Shown one piece after another: positions 1 through 8,508 of a stretch of 56,774 nt of DNA (position 1 is the stretch's first letter; each line of letters begins with the position of its first letter). The position numbers were made by a program, and so were the translations under genes. Origin of the DNA: Actinomycetes bacterium (GTDB taxonomy: Bacteria > Actinomycetota > Actinomycetes > Nanopelagicales > Nanopelagicaceae); the NCBI GenBank assembly GCA_025363635.1, contig JANYDL010000050.1, forward strand, positions 1 to 56,774, in the 5' to 3' direction. The notes beneath the pieces were generated by a model that saw nothing but the letters and a program-made list of their open reading frames with translations, ran no database searches and was not told the DNA's origin.

Positions 1-1457
1 ACTTGAGTTTTAGATTGCAGTACACCTTCTCCGTCGGTGGCTCTCACGGATATTTTGTATTTTCCAGGAGTTGATGACCAATCTAACCACCATTGTCGCC
101 ACGTAGTCTTTGCTAATTCTGGTCCTAGATTTGCAACGCGCCAAGGTTGATTGTTCACTTGAACTTCAACTTTTGAGATTCCACGGCCGGGGGCCCATGC
201 AACTCCAGCAATAGGGTGTCGTCCTGCCTTCACAGCGAAACCATCAAAGGGTGTATCTATCCTCGATTGTGTTTTGATCGGCGCCAGGGTGGCCCATCCG
301 CGCGGTATCCAATAACCCTGCTTTTCATCAAAACGGGTGAGCTCAATTCTCGTGAGCCACTTTGTCGCGGATACGTATCCGTAAAGTCCCGGAACAATGA
401 TCCGCGCGGGAAATCCATGATCAATGGGAAGAACTTCCCCATTCATTCCAATCGCGATCATCGCGTCGCGCCCGTCCAGTGCCGCAAGCGGAAAGCCTGC
501 AGTAAATCGATCTATAGAGTGTCCCATAATTTGGTCAGCTCTTGCCGTCGGTGCACTTTCGTGAATGAGATCATCTAGGCGGATGCCAAGCCAGCGTGCA
601 TTTCCAACAAGATTGCCGCCCACTTCATTTGATACACACGCAATTGTGTCATCTAGTTCGAAGGTGGGTCTCCGCACTAATTCCGCATAGGTATAGGTTT
701 TCGGTTTCGCGACCATGCCGTCAATCTGCAGTCTCCATGTGTCGATCGAAATATTCGGAGTGGAGAGGGCGGTATCGATTCGATAAAACATGGCATTTGG
801 CGTGAAAAGGGGAGAAAGCCCAGATACTTTAAGTGCTGGATCAACTGGAGGTTTCGGCAGAAACTTGAGAGCCTTCGGTAAGAGGACTTTAAGTCTTTCT
901 GTTTGAACACTTGCTTTAGTTCGGAGAGCTTGGCCAATTCCTAATGCCACAAGTGAAGTGGCAGCAACTACCCCAATAGCTTTGAAAAATAGGCGTCGAC
1001 TCTGATCAATCTCTAAAGATTCTTCCCGCTTCTTGGCCAGCCAACGCAATGTCTGAAAGGTAAATACCCCGCTAGAAATTGCCGGCAGAACCGAAAATAG
1101 ATTTGAGTGAGGGTCCATGATCGCAGCAATGCCCGCAAGAAACGTCATTAAAGTGATCGCGGATGTCGCTGTTGACGTTCTTCCAGCGAAATAGGATTTG
1201 CCAATCGTAAACGAAAGCGCGAAGACTACAAGAAGTATCATAACTATGAGAAATATTTTGTCGTTTACTCCGAAATTACGAATTGTAAATTCTTTGACTG
1301 CGTTCGGAACATGATCAATTATCCGATTACCAATAGAGACTACGGGGTTTGACCAATTGTGGTTGAGACTCGAAATTAATCCTCCAACGGAAAGACCTGC
1401 CAAACTTGCGATAACTCCAATTAATCCACCGATGCGCGGATTCCTGAGGTCAGCCAT
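1..1457 (-). CDS. membrane-anchored molybdopterin-dependent oxidoreductase, sulfite oxidase family (3' end cut by window)
   Basis: Read from an ATG at 1457 leftward off the window edge: 485 residues with no stop, so the C-terminus is missing. Residues about 10-30, 66-86, 96-114 and 123-140 are hydrophobic helices. A fifth (about 160-178) is preceded by a twin-arginine motif, SRRLFFK (R154-R155). A sulfite-oxidase-type Mo-cofactor domain follows, with the conserved Cys in TIACVSNEVGG (C274), then the start of an Ig-like dimerisation domain. The family binds molybdopterin-Mo and catalyses redox chemistry outside the membrane; the substrate is not predictable. The layout of four helices plus a Tat-preceded fifth matches the actinobacterial SCO3746 type, which uses both Sec and Tat. 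The start overlaps the stop of the upstream TMEM175-like gene by 8 bases, so the two are probably co-transcribed. Confidence 0.85.
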   Translation of the reverse strand, partial: MADLRNPRIGGLIGVIASLAGLSVGGLISSLNHNWSNPVVSIGNRIIDHVPNAVKEFTIRNFGVNDKIFLIVMILLVVFALSFTIGKSYFAGRTSTATSAITLMTFLAGIAAIMDPHSNLFSVLPAISSGVFTFQTLRWLAKKREESLEIDQSRRLFFKAIGVVAATSLVALGIGQALRTKASVQTERLKVLLPKALKFLPKPPVDPALKVSGLSPLFTPNAMFYRIDTALSTPNISIDTWRLQIDGMVAKPKTYTYAELVRRPTFELDDTIACVSNEVGGNLVGNARWLGIRLDDLIHESAPTARADQIMGHSIDRFTAGFPLAALDGRDAMIAIGMNGEVLPIDHGFPARIIVPGLYGYVSATKWLTRIELTRFDEKQGYWIPRGWATLAPIKTQSRIDTPFDGFAVKAGRHPIAGVAWAPGRGISKVEVQVNNQPWRVANLGPELAKTTWRQWWLDWSSTPGKYKISVRATDGEGVLQSKTQ

Positions 1458-2031
1458 TCTTTTCAGCAACTTTCTCAATCCGTCTATCGGGAAGGAGCCA
1501 CATAGTGGCCACTAGGAAGTAGCAGGCAAAAGCTAACCACGAATTTACGAAAGCCAACGGCATGGAGATCAGATAGATGATGACCGAGATCTTTTCCTTG
1601 TTACCTGTACCCACAACGGTAGCAAGGAGCGATTCCGAGTCATGATTATCTAGTAGCGCTCGGGTAAGTATCAAAAAAGCCATTCCACAACCCAATTGGA
1701 GAACCCCATACATAGCCACGGGGACGGGATAAGAATCGTTTTCTCCCATCCACGAAGTAGCTACTGGAGTCAAAGACAGCCAGAAAAGCAAGTGAGCATT
1801 TGCCCAAAGAATCTTTCCATTCACTCGGTCTGCTAGTTGCAATAGGTAATGGTGATTGTTCCAATAGTTCGCGACGAGAACAAAACTTAAGATGTAGCTC
1901 ACGAAAGTGGGCAATAATGGGCGCAAGGAATCAAAATTGTGCCCTTTAGGAACCTTAAATTCGAGCACCATGATCGTGATGATGATGGCGAACACGCCAT
2001 CGCTAAATGCCTCGAGCCGACGGGTTGACAT
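1450..2031 (-). CDS. TMEM175-family (DUF1211) potassium-channel-like membrane protein
   Basis: About 193 residues starting MSTRRLEAFSDGVFAI. The signature RxxxFSDGVFAI(I/V)IT in the first helix is the hallmark of TMEM175/DUF1211 proteins, which form K+-permeable channels in the inner membrane in bacteria and in lysosomes. Further hydrophobic stretches fill the rest of the chain. In-frame starts exist upstream (GTG at 2049, ATG at 2037). I prefer the ATG at 2031 because GTGAGG sits about 9 bases before it. The stop overlaps the start of the molybdoenzyme gene by 8 bases. Channel activity is inferred from the family only. Confidence 0.8.
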   Translation of the reverse strand: MSTRRLEAFSDGVFAIIITIMVLEFKVPKGHNFDSLRPLLPTFVSYILSFVLVANYWNNHHYLLQLADRVNGKILWANAHLLFWLSLTPVATSWMGENDSYPVPVAMYGVLQLGCGMAFLILTRALLDNHDSESLLATVVGTGNKEKISVIIYLISMPLAFVNSWLAFACYFLVATMWLLPDRRIEKVAEKNG

Positions 2032-2052
2032 AGTCATAAACCTCACCACGCC

Positions 2053-2066
2053 GACTCAAGTGAGTC
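2053..2066. promoter_or_regulatory. short palindrome upstream of the TMEM175/molybdoenzyme pair
   Basis: GACTCA-AG-TGAGTC is an inverted repeat with six-base arms and a two-base centre. It lies between the stop of the aminotransferase gene (2091) and the start of the TMEM175-like gene. Its size and place fit a dimeric repressor site, but no regulator is identified and chance is possible. Confidence 0.3.
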
Positions 2067-2090
2067 AAGGCGGATGAGGATATGTCGAGG

Positions 2091-3485
2091 TTAACTTCTT
2101 ATTGCCACTGCAAGTTGGAGGAAATCATCAACGAGAAGGTCTATTTCTAATTGACCGTGTGCCAGGCTGATTAACCATTGTTCATCGAGTCCAGGAGGCG
2201 TGATAATTCCTCGGTTAATTGACCAGAGCCATGAAAGTTCGGCAATCTTAAAATCAGTTGCTTTATAGTCGCGGTAGTTTCGTACCGGAGCAGACGCCCA
2301 TGTCACGCAACCTTTAACCCCCAACCCAACTGTGTGAGCGGGAAGCTCATACTCTTCGATGATCTGGCTAATTCGCTCTAATGCTTGCAAATTGAATCCT
2401 TCTGCCGTGCTCAAAGCCTCAGGAGTACAGACCTTATCTACAGCTCGAACTCCTGCCATTGCGAGTGGATTGCCATTGAAGGTGCCAAAGTGAGCAAGGC
2501 GACCATCCGATACAGCATCCATATATTCCTTTTTTCCTCCAAAGGCAGCAAGAGGAATACCGCCACCAATGGACTTAGCGAGGCAGATCAAGTCGGGTTG
2601 CACGCCCAGGCGCTGGGCTGCACCTTGTGGTCCAGCGGTCAGGCCAGTCTTCACCTCATCGAAGATGAGCACGATGCCGTATTGGTCGCAGAGTTCTCTG
2701 ATTGCTTCAAGATACCCAACATCAGGAAGAACTATCCCAAGGTTTTCAAGAACCGGTTCAAGAATGAAGCAAGCAATTTTTTTGGCATTTTCCTTGAAAG
2801 TCTTCTCTAAAAATTCAAGATCATTGTAAGGAACGACATATACATCACCGGAGATCGCTCCGGCAGAGTGGACAGGAGTGGGATTATTGGCCGGTCCCGC
2901 TTTCTCAAGTGATGGCTTTGAGGAAACTGTTAAAGGATCGTAACTACCGTGATAACCACCCTCTACTTTTACGATTGCGTCCTTGCCAGTTACCGCGCGA
3001 GCAAGTCGCACCGCATACATAGTGGCTTCGGTGCCTGAGTTGGCAAATCGAACTTGGTCGATTGCAAAACGATGACAAATTCTCTCGGCCGCATCACGAG
3101 AAATAGGTGAAGGAGTCACAAAAAGCGTTCCAACTTCTAATGTGCTCTTAATTTCTTCAACAACAACAGGATTTAAATGGCCAACAAGCATCGCTCCAAA
3201 TCCCATAGAAAGGTCAAGTAAACGGCGACCATCTACATCTGTCATCCAAGCGCCTAGGGCCGATTTGATCGAAATTGGATACGGCTCCCAGTATTGGAAG
3301 CTAGATGGCACGCCGAGTGGGATTACGAGTGCGGCCTGTTTGCTTTCTACACCAGATGCACGAGTGTTATTTTTGAATTGAGACCATTCCTGGTCTAGGA
3401 GTGAAGTTAATTTTGTGTCCGATAGTGGAGTTGCATGTGTGGGAATCGAACGAAAAGTCTCTGCATGATTTGTTGTGGTTCTCAT
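2091..3485 (-). CDS. class III PLP-dependent aminotransferase (glutamate-1-semialdehyde aminomutase-like)
   Basis: 464 residues. Class III features are clear: the PLP phosphate-binding SGTEA (150-154), YHGSYD (178-183), the pyridine-nitrogen Asp in FDEVKTG (D276), and the Schiff-base Lys in LAKSIGGGIPLAAFGG (K304). The chain resembles glutamate-1-semialdehyde aminomutase but is longer at the N-terminus, and no other haem-synthesis gene lies nearby. An aminotransferase acting on an amino acid or diamine is therefore an equally good reading. It lies close to, but is separated by a plus-strand gene from, a polyamine ABC operon. No Shine-Dalgarno is seen: the ATG follows a run of A residues on the coding strand. 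Confidence 0.8.
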   Translation of the reverse strand: MRTTTNHAETFRSIPTHATPLSDTKLTSLLDQEWSQFKNNTRASGVESKQAALVIPLGVPSSFQYWEPYPISIKSALGAWMTDVDGRRLLDLSMGFGAMLVGHLNPVVVEEIKSTLEVGTLFVTPSPISRDAAERICHRFAIDQVRFANSGTEATMYAVRLARAVTGKDAIVKVEGGYHGSYDPLTVSSKPSLEKAGPANNPTPVHSAGAISGDVYVVPYNDLEFLEKTFKENAKKIACFILEPVLENLGIVLPDVGYLEAIRELCDQYGIVLIFDEVKTGLTAGPQGAAQRLGVQPDLICLAKSIGGGIPLAAFGGKKEYMDAVSDGRLAHFGTFNGNPLAMAGVRAVDKVCTPEALSTAEGFNLQALERISQIIEEYELPAHTVGLGVKGCVTWASAPVRNYRDYKATDFKIAELSWLWSINRGIITPPGLDEQWLISLAHGQLEIDLLVDDFLQLAVAIRS

Positions 3486-3630
3486 TTTTTTTGTACAGTC
3501 AAGGTCCAGATTGGCCAGAAATTGAGTAGTACGCTCCTTACCGCGCCTATTAGTTTCCGAATTCTATCAGGGCAAAATATAAACACAACTTTTTAGACTT
3601 TGTCGCGTGTGTTTCACATAAAAGTACGCG

Positions 3631-3636
3631 TAATAT
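3631..3636 (+). promoter_or_regulatory. putative leaderless -10 (TAATAT) for the membrane methyltransferase
   Basis: TAATAT lies seven bases before the ATG at 3644, the spacing expected if transcription begins at the start codon. No Shine-Dalgarno is present. This favours 3644 over the in-frame ATG at 3635, which overlaps the hexamer. Confidence 0.35.
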
Positions 3637-3643
3637 GCATTTT

Positions 3644-4099
3644 ATGAACAAAAAACGCATTTTTGCGTATTCCTTTGTTGTTGCGCAAATGCTGATTCTG
3701 TTCGCTCTTATTTTCCTTAGTAATAATTTATTTTCACGTTTCCAACCTCAAACATCTTTAGGGTATGTATTAAAGGTGCTTGGTGCAGTCGGGTTGCTGG
3801 CTTCTGCGGGAAGTTTGCGCGGCGCACTCACAGCAGTACCGATTCCTAAAGAATCCGGGACACTCAGTACGGGTGGTCTCTACAAATATGTTCGACATCC
3901 CATGTACACAGCACTTCTCCTCTTCTCTGCAGGCATGGCTCTTGGGAGCGGAAGTGTCCTAAAATGTGGCTTTTTCTTTGCCCTATTGGCTGTGCTCTAT
4001 TTCAAATCGCGATTCGAGGAAAAATTTCTCCTAGTAAAATATGCAAATTACAAAGAGTATTTAGATCGTACGCCGCGTTTTTTGCCGAACTTTCGATAA
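3644..4099 (+). CDS. isoprenylcysteine carboxyl methyltransferase-like small membrane methyltransferase
   Basis: About 151 residues starting MNKKRIFAYSF. Several hydrophobic helices are followed by the family motif GLYKYVRHPMYTALLL and then the C-terminal ICMT/PEMT-type segment with SRFEEKFLLVKYANYKEYLDRTPRFLP. These proteins bind S-adenosylmethionine at the membrane and methylate lipid or prenyl-type substrates; the bacterial substrates are mostly unknown. It is a lone plus-strand gene between two minus-strand units. Seven bases separate its stop from the stop of the convergent DUF3224 gene. In-frame ATG 3635 is the alternative start. Confidence 0.8.
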   Translation: MNKKRIFAYSFVVAQMLILFALIFLSNNLFSRFQPQTSLGYVLKVLGAVGLLASAGSLRGALTAVPIPKESGTLSTGGLYKYVRHPMYTALLLFSAGMALGSGSVLKCGFFFALLAVLYFKSRFEEKFLLVKYANYKEYLDRTPRFLPNFR

Positions 4100-4106
4100 T
4101 TTTTCG

Positions 4107-4514
4107 CTAAAACTGCACATCCAATTCCCAGCGACAACCTTTCTCGTCTGCTTGATAAGTTCCAAGTCCGACGATACCCACGAGATCTCCTGTACCCGAT
4201 CCAATCAGGATATCCACTTCGGAACTCGCAACCCCTGCCTCGAAAGTACCTGAATCAGTGAGAACGAAAGTTCCTGACTTTCCCCTCACTTTTCCCTCGA
4301 TCTTAAGATGGCCAACGTAGTACGCAATCGACCTATGGATGTCATTCGCATCAAAAAAAGAATAAAACATTAAATATTCAACAAATGCAAAACCTTCGAT
4401 GTCACCCTCGAAAGCGAATTTTGCACTTGTCTTGGAAAAACGCATACCATCTGCATCAGGTCGGTAAATGCTCTCATCCCATTGTGATACTGAATAAGTT
4501 CCTGAAAGTTTCAC
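4107..4514 (-). CDS. DUF3224 domain protein at the end of the pot operon
   Basis: 135 residues with a GTG start at 4514, preceded by GAAAGG six bases upstream. The gene begins 13 bases after the potC stop (TAA at 4528), so it is the last cistron of the polyamine transporter operon. The pattern GTYSVSQWDES, FEGDIEGFAF, GKSGTFVLTDSGTF and IGSGTGDLVGIVG matches DUF3224, a small beta-barrel family related in fold to allene oxide cyclase. No enzyme activity is established for the family. The same frame stays open further into potC, but that part shows no family resemblance, so I place the start at the GTG. Confidence 0.75.
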   Translation of the reverse strand: MKLSGTYSVSQWDESIYRPDADGMRFSKTSAKFAFEGDIEGFAFVEYLMFYSFFDANDIHRSIAYYVGHLKIEGKVRGKSGTFVLTDSGTFEAGVASSEVDILIGSGTGDLVGIVGLGTYQADEKGCRWELDVQF

Positions 4515-4527
4515 TGTAAGCCTTTCA

Positions 4528-5334
4528 TTAGAAGCGACCTCCGGACGTGGAATCCTGGCTAAGTCTTTGTGATAAATAGATTGGTAAAACGGAGAAGACC
4601 ACAAGTGTTGCAGCGACGACATTGACAACCGGTGCTTGGTTGGGTCGGAAGAGATTGTTATAGATCCAGATTGGCAAGGTTTGTATTCCCGGACCAGCGG
4701 TAAAGGTGGTAACAACAATCTCATCGAAGGAGAGACCAAAAGCCAGTAAGCCACCTGCAAAAAGCGCGGAGGCAAGATTTGGAAGTGTAATGAGACGAAA
4801 AGTAGTAAATCCGTTTGCACCTAAATCCATAGAGGCCTCTTGAAGAGAGGTTCCCATTCGGCGCAATCTGGCAAGGGCATTGTTATAGACAACAACGATG
4901 CAGAAAGTAGCATGTCCGATTATTACGGTGAGCAAACTTGTTGATATACCTAATTGTTGTGTAAAGGCATTGCTTAGGGCGATTCCAGTGACAACGCCTG
5001 GCAGGGAAATAGGTAGAACTACAAGAAGAGAAATAATCCCTTTCCCGAAAAATTCATATCTGCTGACGGCGAAGGCTAGGCAAGTGCCAAGGAGAAGGGC
5101 AATTGCAGTGGCAGTTAATCCCGCCGAAATACTCCAACCTAGAGCCTGACGCACCCCAGTATTTGCGGCCGCCTTGGACCACCATTTCAACGAGAGATCG
5201 GTCGGCGGCCAACTAAACGTTCGGCTTGCGTTAAACGAGTTGATCACCACGACCGAAAGTGGAATGTAAATAAACGCTAGCCCGACGCCCATGAGAGACA
5301 TAAGGGCATATCGAGCTTTGTTGGTGAGAGTCAT
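4528..5334 (-). CDS. potC: polyamine ABC transporter permease, PotC type
   Basis: 268 residues with six predicted membrane helices. The cytoplasmic EAA loop, EASMDLGANGFTTFRLITLP, contacts the ATPase subunit. The order and sequence fit the second permease of the spermidine/putrescine importer family. Its start abuts the stop of the other permease gene (5335), so translation is probably coupled. The partner genes on the same strand (ATPase, lipoprotein, permease) complete a type I ABC importer. The exact substrate (putrescine, spermidine or a related amine) is inferred from the family. Confidence 0.9.
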   Translation of the reverse strand: MTLTNKARYALMSLMGVGLAFIYIPLSVVVINSFNASRTFSWPPTDLSLKWWSKAAANTGVRQALGWSISAGLTATAIALLLGTCLAFAVSRYEFFGKGIISLLVVLPISLPGVVTGIALSNAFTQQLGISTSLLTVIIGHATFCIVVVYNNALARLRRMGTSLQEASMDLGANGFTTFRLITLPNLASALFAGGLLAFGLSFDEIVVTTFTAGPGIQTLPIWIYNNLFRPNQAPVVNVVAATLVVFSVLPIYLSQRLSQDSTSGGRF

Positions 5335-6204
5335 TTATAGACTCGCCAAGGCGCCGGTGCGTCGCACGAGCCAGAGATAGAGCGCCATGATCGTGACAGG
5401 GATAGTCGCAATGGTGGCGGCGAAGGGAAGGTTGATGCTGAAGTTTTGGTAAACGACATTGCCTAACATTTGAAGTTTGCCACCGATAATCTGAGCGGTG
5501 ATGTAATCGCCAAGGCTCAGGGAAAAAGTGAACATGGATCCGGCGACCAGACTTGGGAAAATCAGCGGCAGGATAACTTTTCGAAATGTATAAAAATTAT
5601 GAGCACCCAAATCGCCAGATGCATCTAAAAGTGAATTAGGAAGTCGCTCTAATCCTGCGTAAATTGGAAGGATCATGTATGGCAACCACAGATATGAAAG
5701 TCCGATGATGATGGCTGGTCCACCAAAACCAGGAGAGTGAATTCCAAGGGGAGATAGAAGCCAATCGATCACTCCCGTTTTTGGCTCCAACATGGAACGC
5801 CATGCGTAAATCTTGACAAGATAGGAAGCCCACAACGGGGTCAGTACTAATGCGACAAGAAATTTTTGACTTCTCGGCTTTGCCACCTTAGCCATAAAAA
5901 ATGCCATAGGTATTGCAATGACGCTACATATTAATGTGACCGAAAGTGCGATTCCTAAAGTCCGAAACATAACGTTGCGATAGGCAGGATCAGTAACCAT
6001 GTCGTGAAAATTCCCAAGACTAAATCCAGGAATGGTGTCTCCAGTGAAATTATTAATTGTAAAAAAAGCCGTAATGAGTAGCGCCCCTAGAGCCCCCAGA
6101 TAGGCGATGACTAACCATAATCCCGGGGCAGCCAGAAGTGCCAAAAGGCGAACCTTCGGCCTTTTGTGCATCCAGGATGCAAGCGAATTATTCACGCGAC
6201 CCAT
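5335..6204 (-). CDS. potB: polyamine ABC transporter permease, PotB type
   Basis: 289 residues: a first helix near residues 20-42, five more helices, and an EAA loop DASGDLGAHNFYTFRKVILP. It pairs with the adjacent PotC-like permease to form the membrane channel. The start lies 54 bases after the stop of the binding-protein gene, and that gap holds a strong hairpin (6222-6253). It ends directly against the potC start. Confidence 0.9.
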   Translation of the reverse strand: MGRVNNSLASWMHKRPKVRLLALLAAPGLWLVIAYLGALGALLITAFFTINNFTGDTIPGFSLGNFHDMVTDPAYRNVMFRTLGIALSVTLICSVIAIPMAFFMAKVAKPRSQKFLVALVLTPLWASYLVKIYAWRSMLEPKTGVIDWLLSPLGIHSPGFGGPAIIIGLSYLWLPYMILPIYAGLERLPNSLLDASGDLGAHNFYTFRKVILPLIFPSLVAGSMFTFSLSLGDYITAQIIGGKLQMLGNVVYQNFSINLPFAATIATIPVTIMALYLWLVRRTGALASL

Positions 6205-6221
6205 TTCATCATTGAAGTGAA

Positions 6222-6253
6222 AACCGGGTGCGAGGACATCTTCGCACCCGGTT
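6222..6253 (-). terminator. strong intercistronic hairpin between potD and potB
   Basis: The arms AACCGGGTGCGA (6222-6233) and TCGCACCCGGTT (6242-6253) are perfect 12-base inverted repeats around an 8-base loop. No U-run follows on the minus strand. It may therefore be a partial terminator or an mRNA-stabilising structure that keeps binding-protein expression above permease expression, as is common in ABC importer operons. The function is inferred. Confidence 0.6.
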
Positions 6254-6258
6254 CACGT

Positions 6259-7452
6259 TTAAGCGTTTCGCAGGCTAGACCACGCCTTTACCCACTCGGA
6301 GTACGGCACGCATTTCACGTCGGTGCGTCCATCCAAACAGGTTTCCGTAGGTGTATTCCAGTAGTAGACATCAGTCCAATAAGAGGCATCAGCTGCGTGG
6401 AAAGTTGTGCAGAAGTTTTTGTCAGAGGTTAGAGCACACGCTTTTGCGTTTGAGGGCGCCTCTCCAAACCATTCTGCTACAGCAGCATTTGCCTTGGGTG
6501 AAATAATGTGATCCATCCACATGTAAGCGCAATTAGGATTCTTGGCTTTACTACTAATCATCCATGTATCTGACCATCCCGTGGAACCTTCGACCGGCTT
6601 AATTCCGTTCACCTTCACTCCCTCGCTCAGAGCTAGGTTCAGGTTGGCTTGCCAAGTTGTACCAAGAACAGTCCCACCGGATTTCAAAGAAGCTACGTGC
6701 TTGAGATAATCACTCCAGTACTCACCAATCAATGGCTTTTGGGCATTGAGAAGTGCCACCGCGGCATCAAACTGCTTTTGATCTAGCGCATAAGGGTAAG
6801 TAATACCGAGACTTGGTTTTGATTTCATCAGATACAGAGCGGCATCAGCGATGTAAATAGCGGAATCGTAAGCTGTGATCTTCCCCTTGTAAGGTGAATT
6901 CACATCGAAGACCGATCCCCATGATGTGGGTGCAGGCTTCACGATATCGGTGTTGTAAGCCAATAAATTGGCTCCGCGTCCGTGAGGAACTCCATATGTA
7001 ACGCCCTGAACAGAGTTCCATGGTTGATCTTTGAGACCTGGGAAAATATCTGCGTAATTTGGTATTAGGGAAGTATTGACCGGTGCCACATCGCCACCGT
7101 AAATCAAACGTAGAGATGCATCACCAGAGGCAGAGACCACGTCATATTGGCCAGTCTTCATTAGGGCGACCATGTCGTCCGAAGTCGCGCCAACTTTTAC
7201 ATTAACCTTGCAACCAGTGGATTTTTGGAAGTCTGTAACCCAATCTACTTTAGGATCGTTAGCACCACTTTCAACGTATCCACCCCAAGCAACAATATTT
7301 ACTTGGCCTTCGCCGGTACCCAGCGTTTTCATGGTGTCGATCTTAGGGAGAGTCGACTTTGTTGCACTCGGCGTATTCGAAGAACAGCCAGCAAGGATTA
7401 TTGCTATTGCGGATGCAACCGCGATCTGTGAAAACAGACGTGCGTTACGCAT
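6259..7452 (-). CDS. potD: polyamine ABC transporter substrate-binding lipoprotein
   Basis: 397 residues with a lipoprotein signal: MRNARLFSQ, a hydrophobic core and the lipobox ILAGC, giving lipidated C23. The mature part has PotD/PotF-like periplasmic-binding features (VNIVAWGGYVE near the start, YGVPHGRGANLLAYN, and conserved Trp and Asp/Glu positions). It should capture the amine outside the membrane and deliver it to PotB/PotC. A good ribosome site (GGGAGG) precedes the ATG. It lies 56 bases after potA. Confidence 0.88.
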   Translation of the reverse strand: MRNARLFSQIAVASAIAIILAGCSSNTPSATKSTLPKIDTMKTLGTGEGQVNIVAWGGYVESGANDPKVDWVTDFQKSTGCKVNVKVGATSDDMVALMKTGQYDVVSASGDASLRLIYGGDVAPVNTSLIPNYADIFPGLKDQPWNSVQGVTYGVPHGRGANLLAYNTDIVKPAPTSWGSVFDVNSPYKGKITAYDSAIYIADAALYLMKSKPSLGITYPYALDQKQFDAAVALLNAQKPLIGEYWSDYLKHVASLKSGGTVLGTTWQANLNLALSEGVKVNGIKPVEGSTGWSDTWMISSKAKNPNCAYMWMDHIISPKANAAVAEWFGEAPSNAKACALTSDKNFCTTFHAADASYWTDVYYWNTPTETCLDGRTDVKCVPYSEWVKAWSSLRNA

Positions 7453-7508
7453 CTATACCTCCCTCATAACGGTCCATGGTCAGATATTGACCATGGTTTT
7501 CCTAGCTT

Positions 7509-8486
7509 TTACGCCAAGAATTCTTTTTTAGATTCCCATGAAAGAATCACGGAATCACCAATGGATAAATCTTCTAAGGGTTTGACTGAGATGACTTGCT
7601 CGCCGTTTTCTGCATCAACGAGAAAACGCGTAGAGGCTCCAACGAATATTGCATCCTTGAGCAAGCCCGTAAGGGTTCGATCCCCGGATTCTTTTGATTT
7701 TGAAACTGAAATGAACTCAGGCCGAATGTTGATTCTCTTACCTTCGAATAAAATTTTGTTGGTTTGTCCGACAAACTCAGATACAAAGGCGCTCTGTGGA
7801 TTCTCATAGATCTCTCGAGGAGTGCCAATTTGTTCTATACGACCTTGATTGAAGACAGCGATTCGATCACTCATGGTGAGGGCTTCTTCCTGATCATGGG
7901 TAACAAAAATGAATGTTATGCCCACTTCACGCTGGAGTTCCTTTAACTCAATTTGCATTTGTTCTCGCAATTTCAAATCGAGGGCACCCAATGGTTCATC
8001 CAGAAGTAGAACCGATGGTCGGTTAACGAGAGCTCTTGCCAGTGCTACCCGTTGACGTTGGCCACCTGATAACTGAGCAGGCTTTCGATCTCCGTAGCCT
8101 GATAGTCGGACTTGCTCCAGCGCCTGCTCGGCTCGCGCCTTGCGCTCGGTCTTTTCAATTCGTTGCACTCGCAGTCCGTATTCAATATTGGACAGGACAT
8201 TCATGTGAGGGAATAGCGCGTAGTCCTGAAAAACTGTATTTACATCTCTTTCATAGGGTGGCAGTTGAGAAACATCTTTGCCTCCGAGATGGATGGTCCC
8301 TTCATCGGGTTTTTCAAAGCCGGCAATGATCCGAAGAACGGTGGTCTTTCCCGACCCAGAGGGACCTAAGAGAGTGAGGAATTCTCCTGAGTAGATATCC
8401 AGATCCACATGGTTAACGGCTTTGATGGCACCAAAACTCCGTGACAGGTTTCGAATGGATACTGTGATTTCAGCAGATTCACGCAC
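7509..8486 (-). CDS. potA: polyamine ABC transporter ATP-binding protein
   Basis: 325 residues with a GTG start at 8486 preceded by a GGGGGA ribosome site. Walker A is GPSGSGKTT, the signature is LSGGQRQRVALARAL, Walker B is VLLLDEPLGALD and the switch histidine is in VTHDQEEAL. A C-terminal TOBE-like regulatory domain follows (INIRPEFISVSK onward), as in PotA. It is the first cistron of the leftward operon; a 16-base tandem repeat lies just upstream. Confidence 0.9.
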   Translation of the reverse strand: MRESAEITVSIRNLSRSFGAIKAVNHVDLDIYSGEFLTLLGPSGSGKTTVLRIIAGFEKPDEGTIHLGGKDVSQLPPYERDVNTVFQDYALFPHMNVLSNIEYGLRVQRIEKTERKARAEQALEQVRLSGYGDRKPAQLSGGQRQRVALARALVNRPSVLLLDEPLGALDLKLREQMQIELKELQREVGITFIFVTHDQEEALTMSDRIAVFNQGRIEQIGTPREIYENPQSAFVSEFVGQTNKILFEGKRINIRPEFISVSKSKESGDRTLTGLLKDAIFVGASTRFLVDAENGEQVISVKPLEDLSIGDSVILSWESKKEFLA

Positions 8487-8508
8487 CGTGTATTTCCCCC
8501 GTGTTTAA

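Noticed and set aside
4515-4820. Upstream extension of the DUF3224 reading frame into potC
   Set aside because: The extension lies wholly inside the well-supported permease gene, has no family similarity, and a GTG with a ribosome site sits 13 bases after the potC stop.
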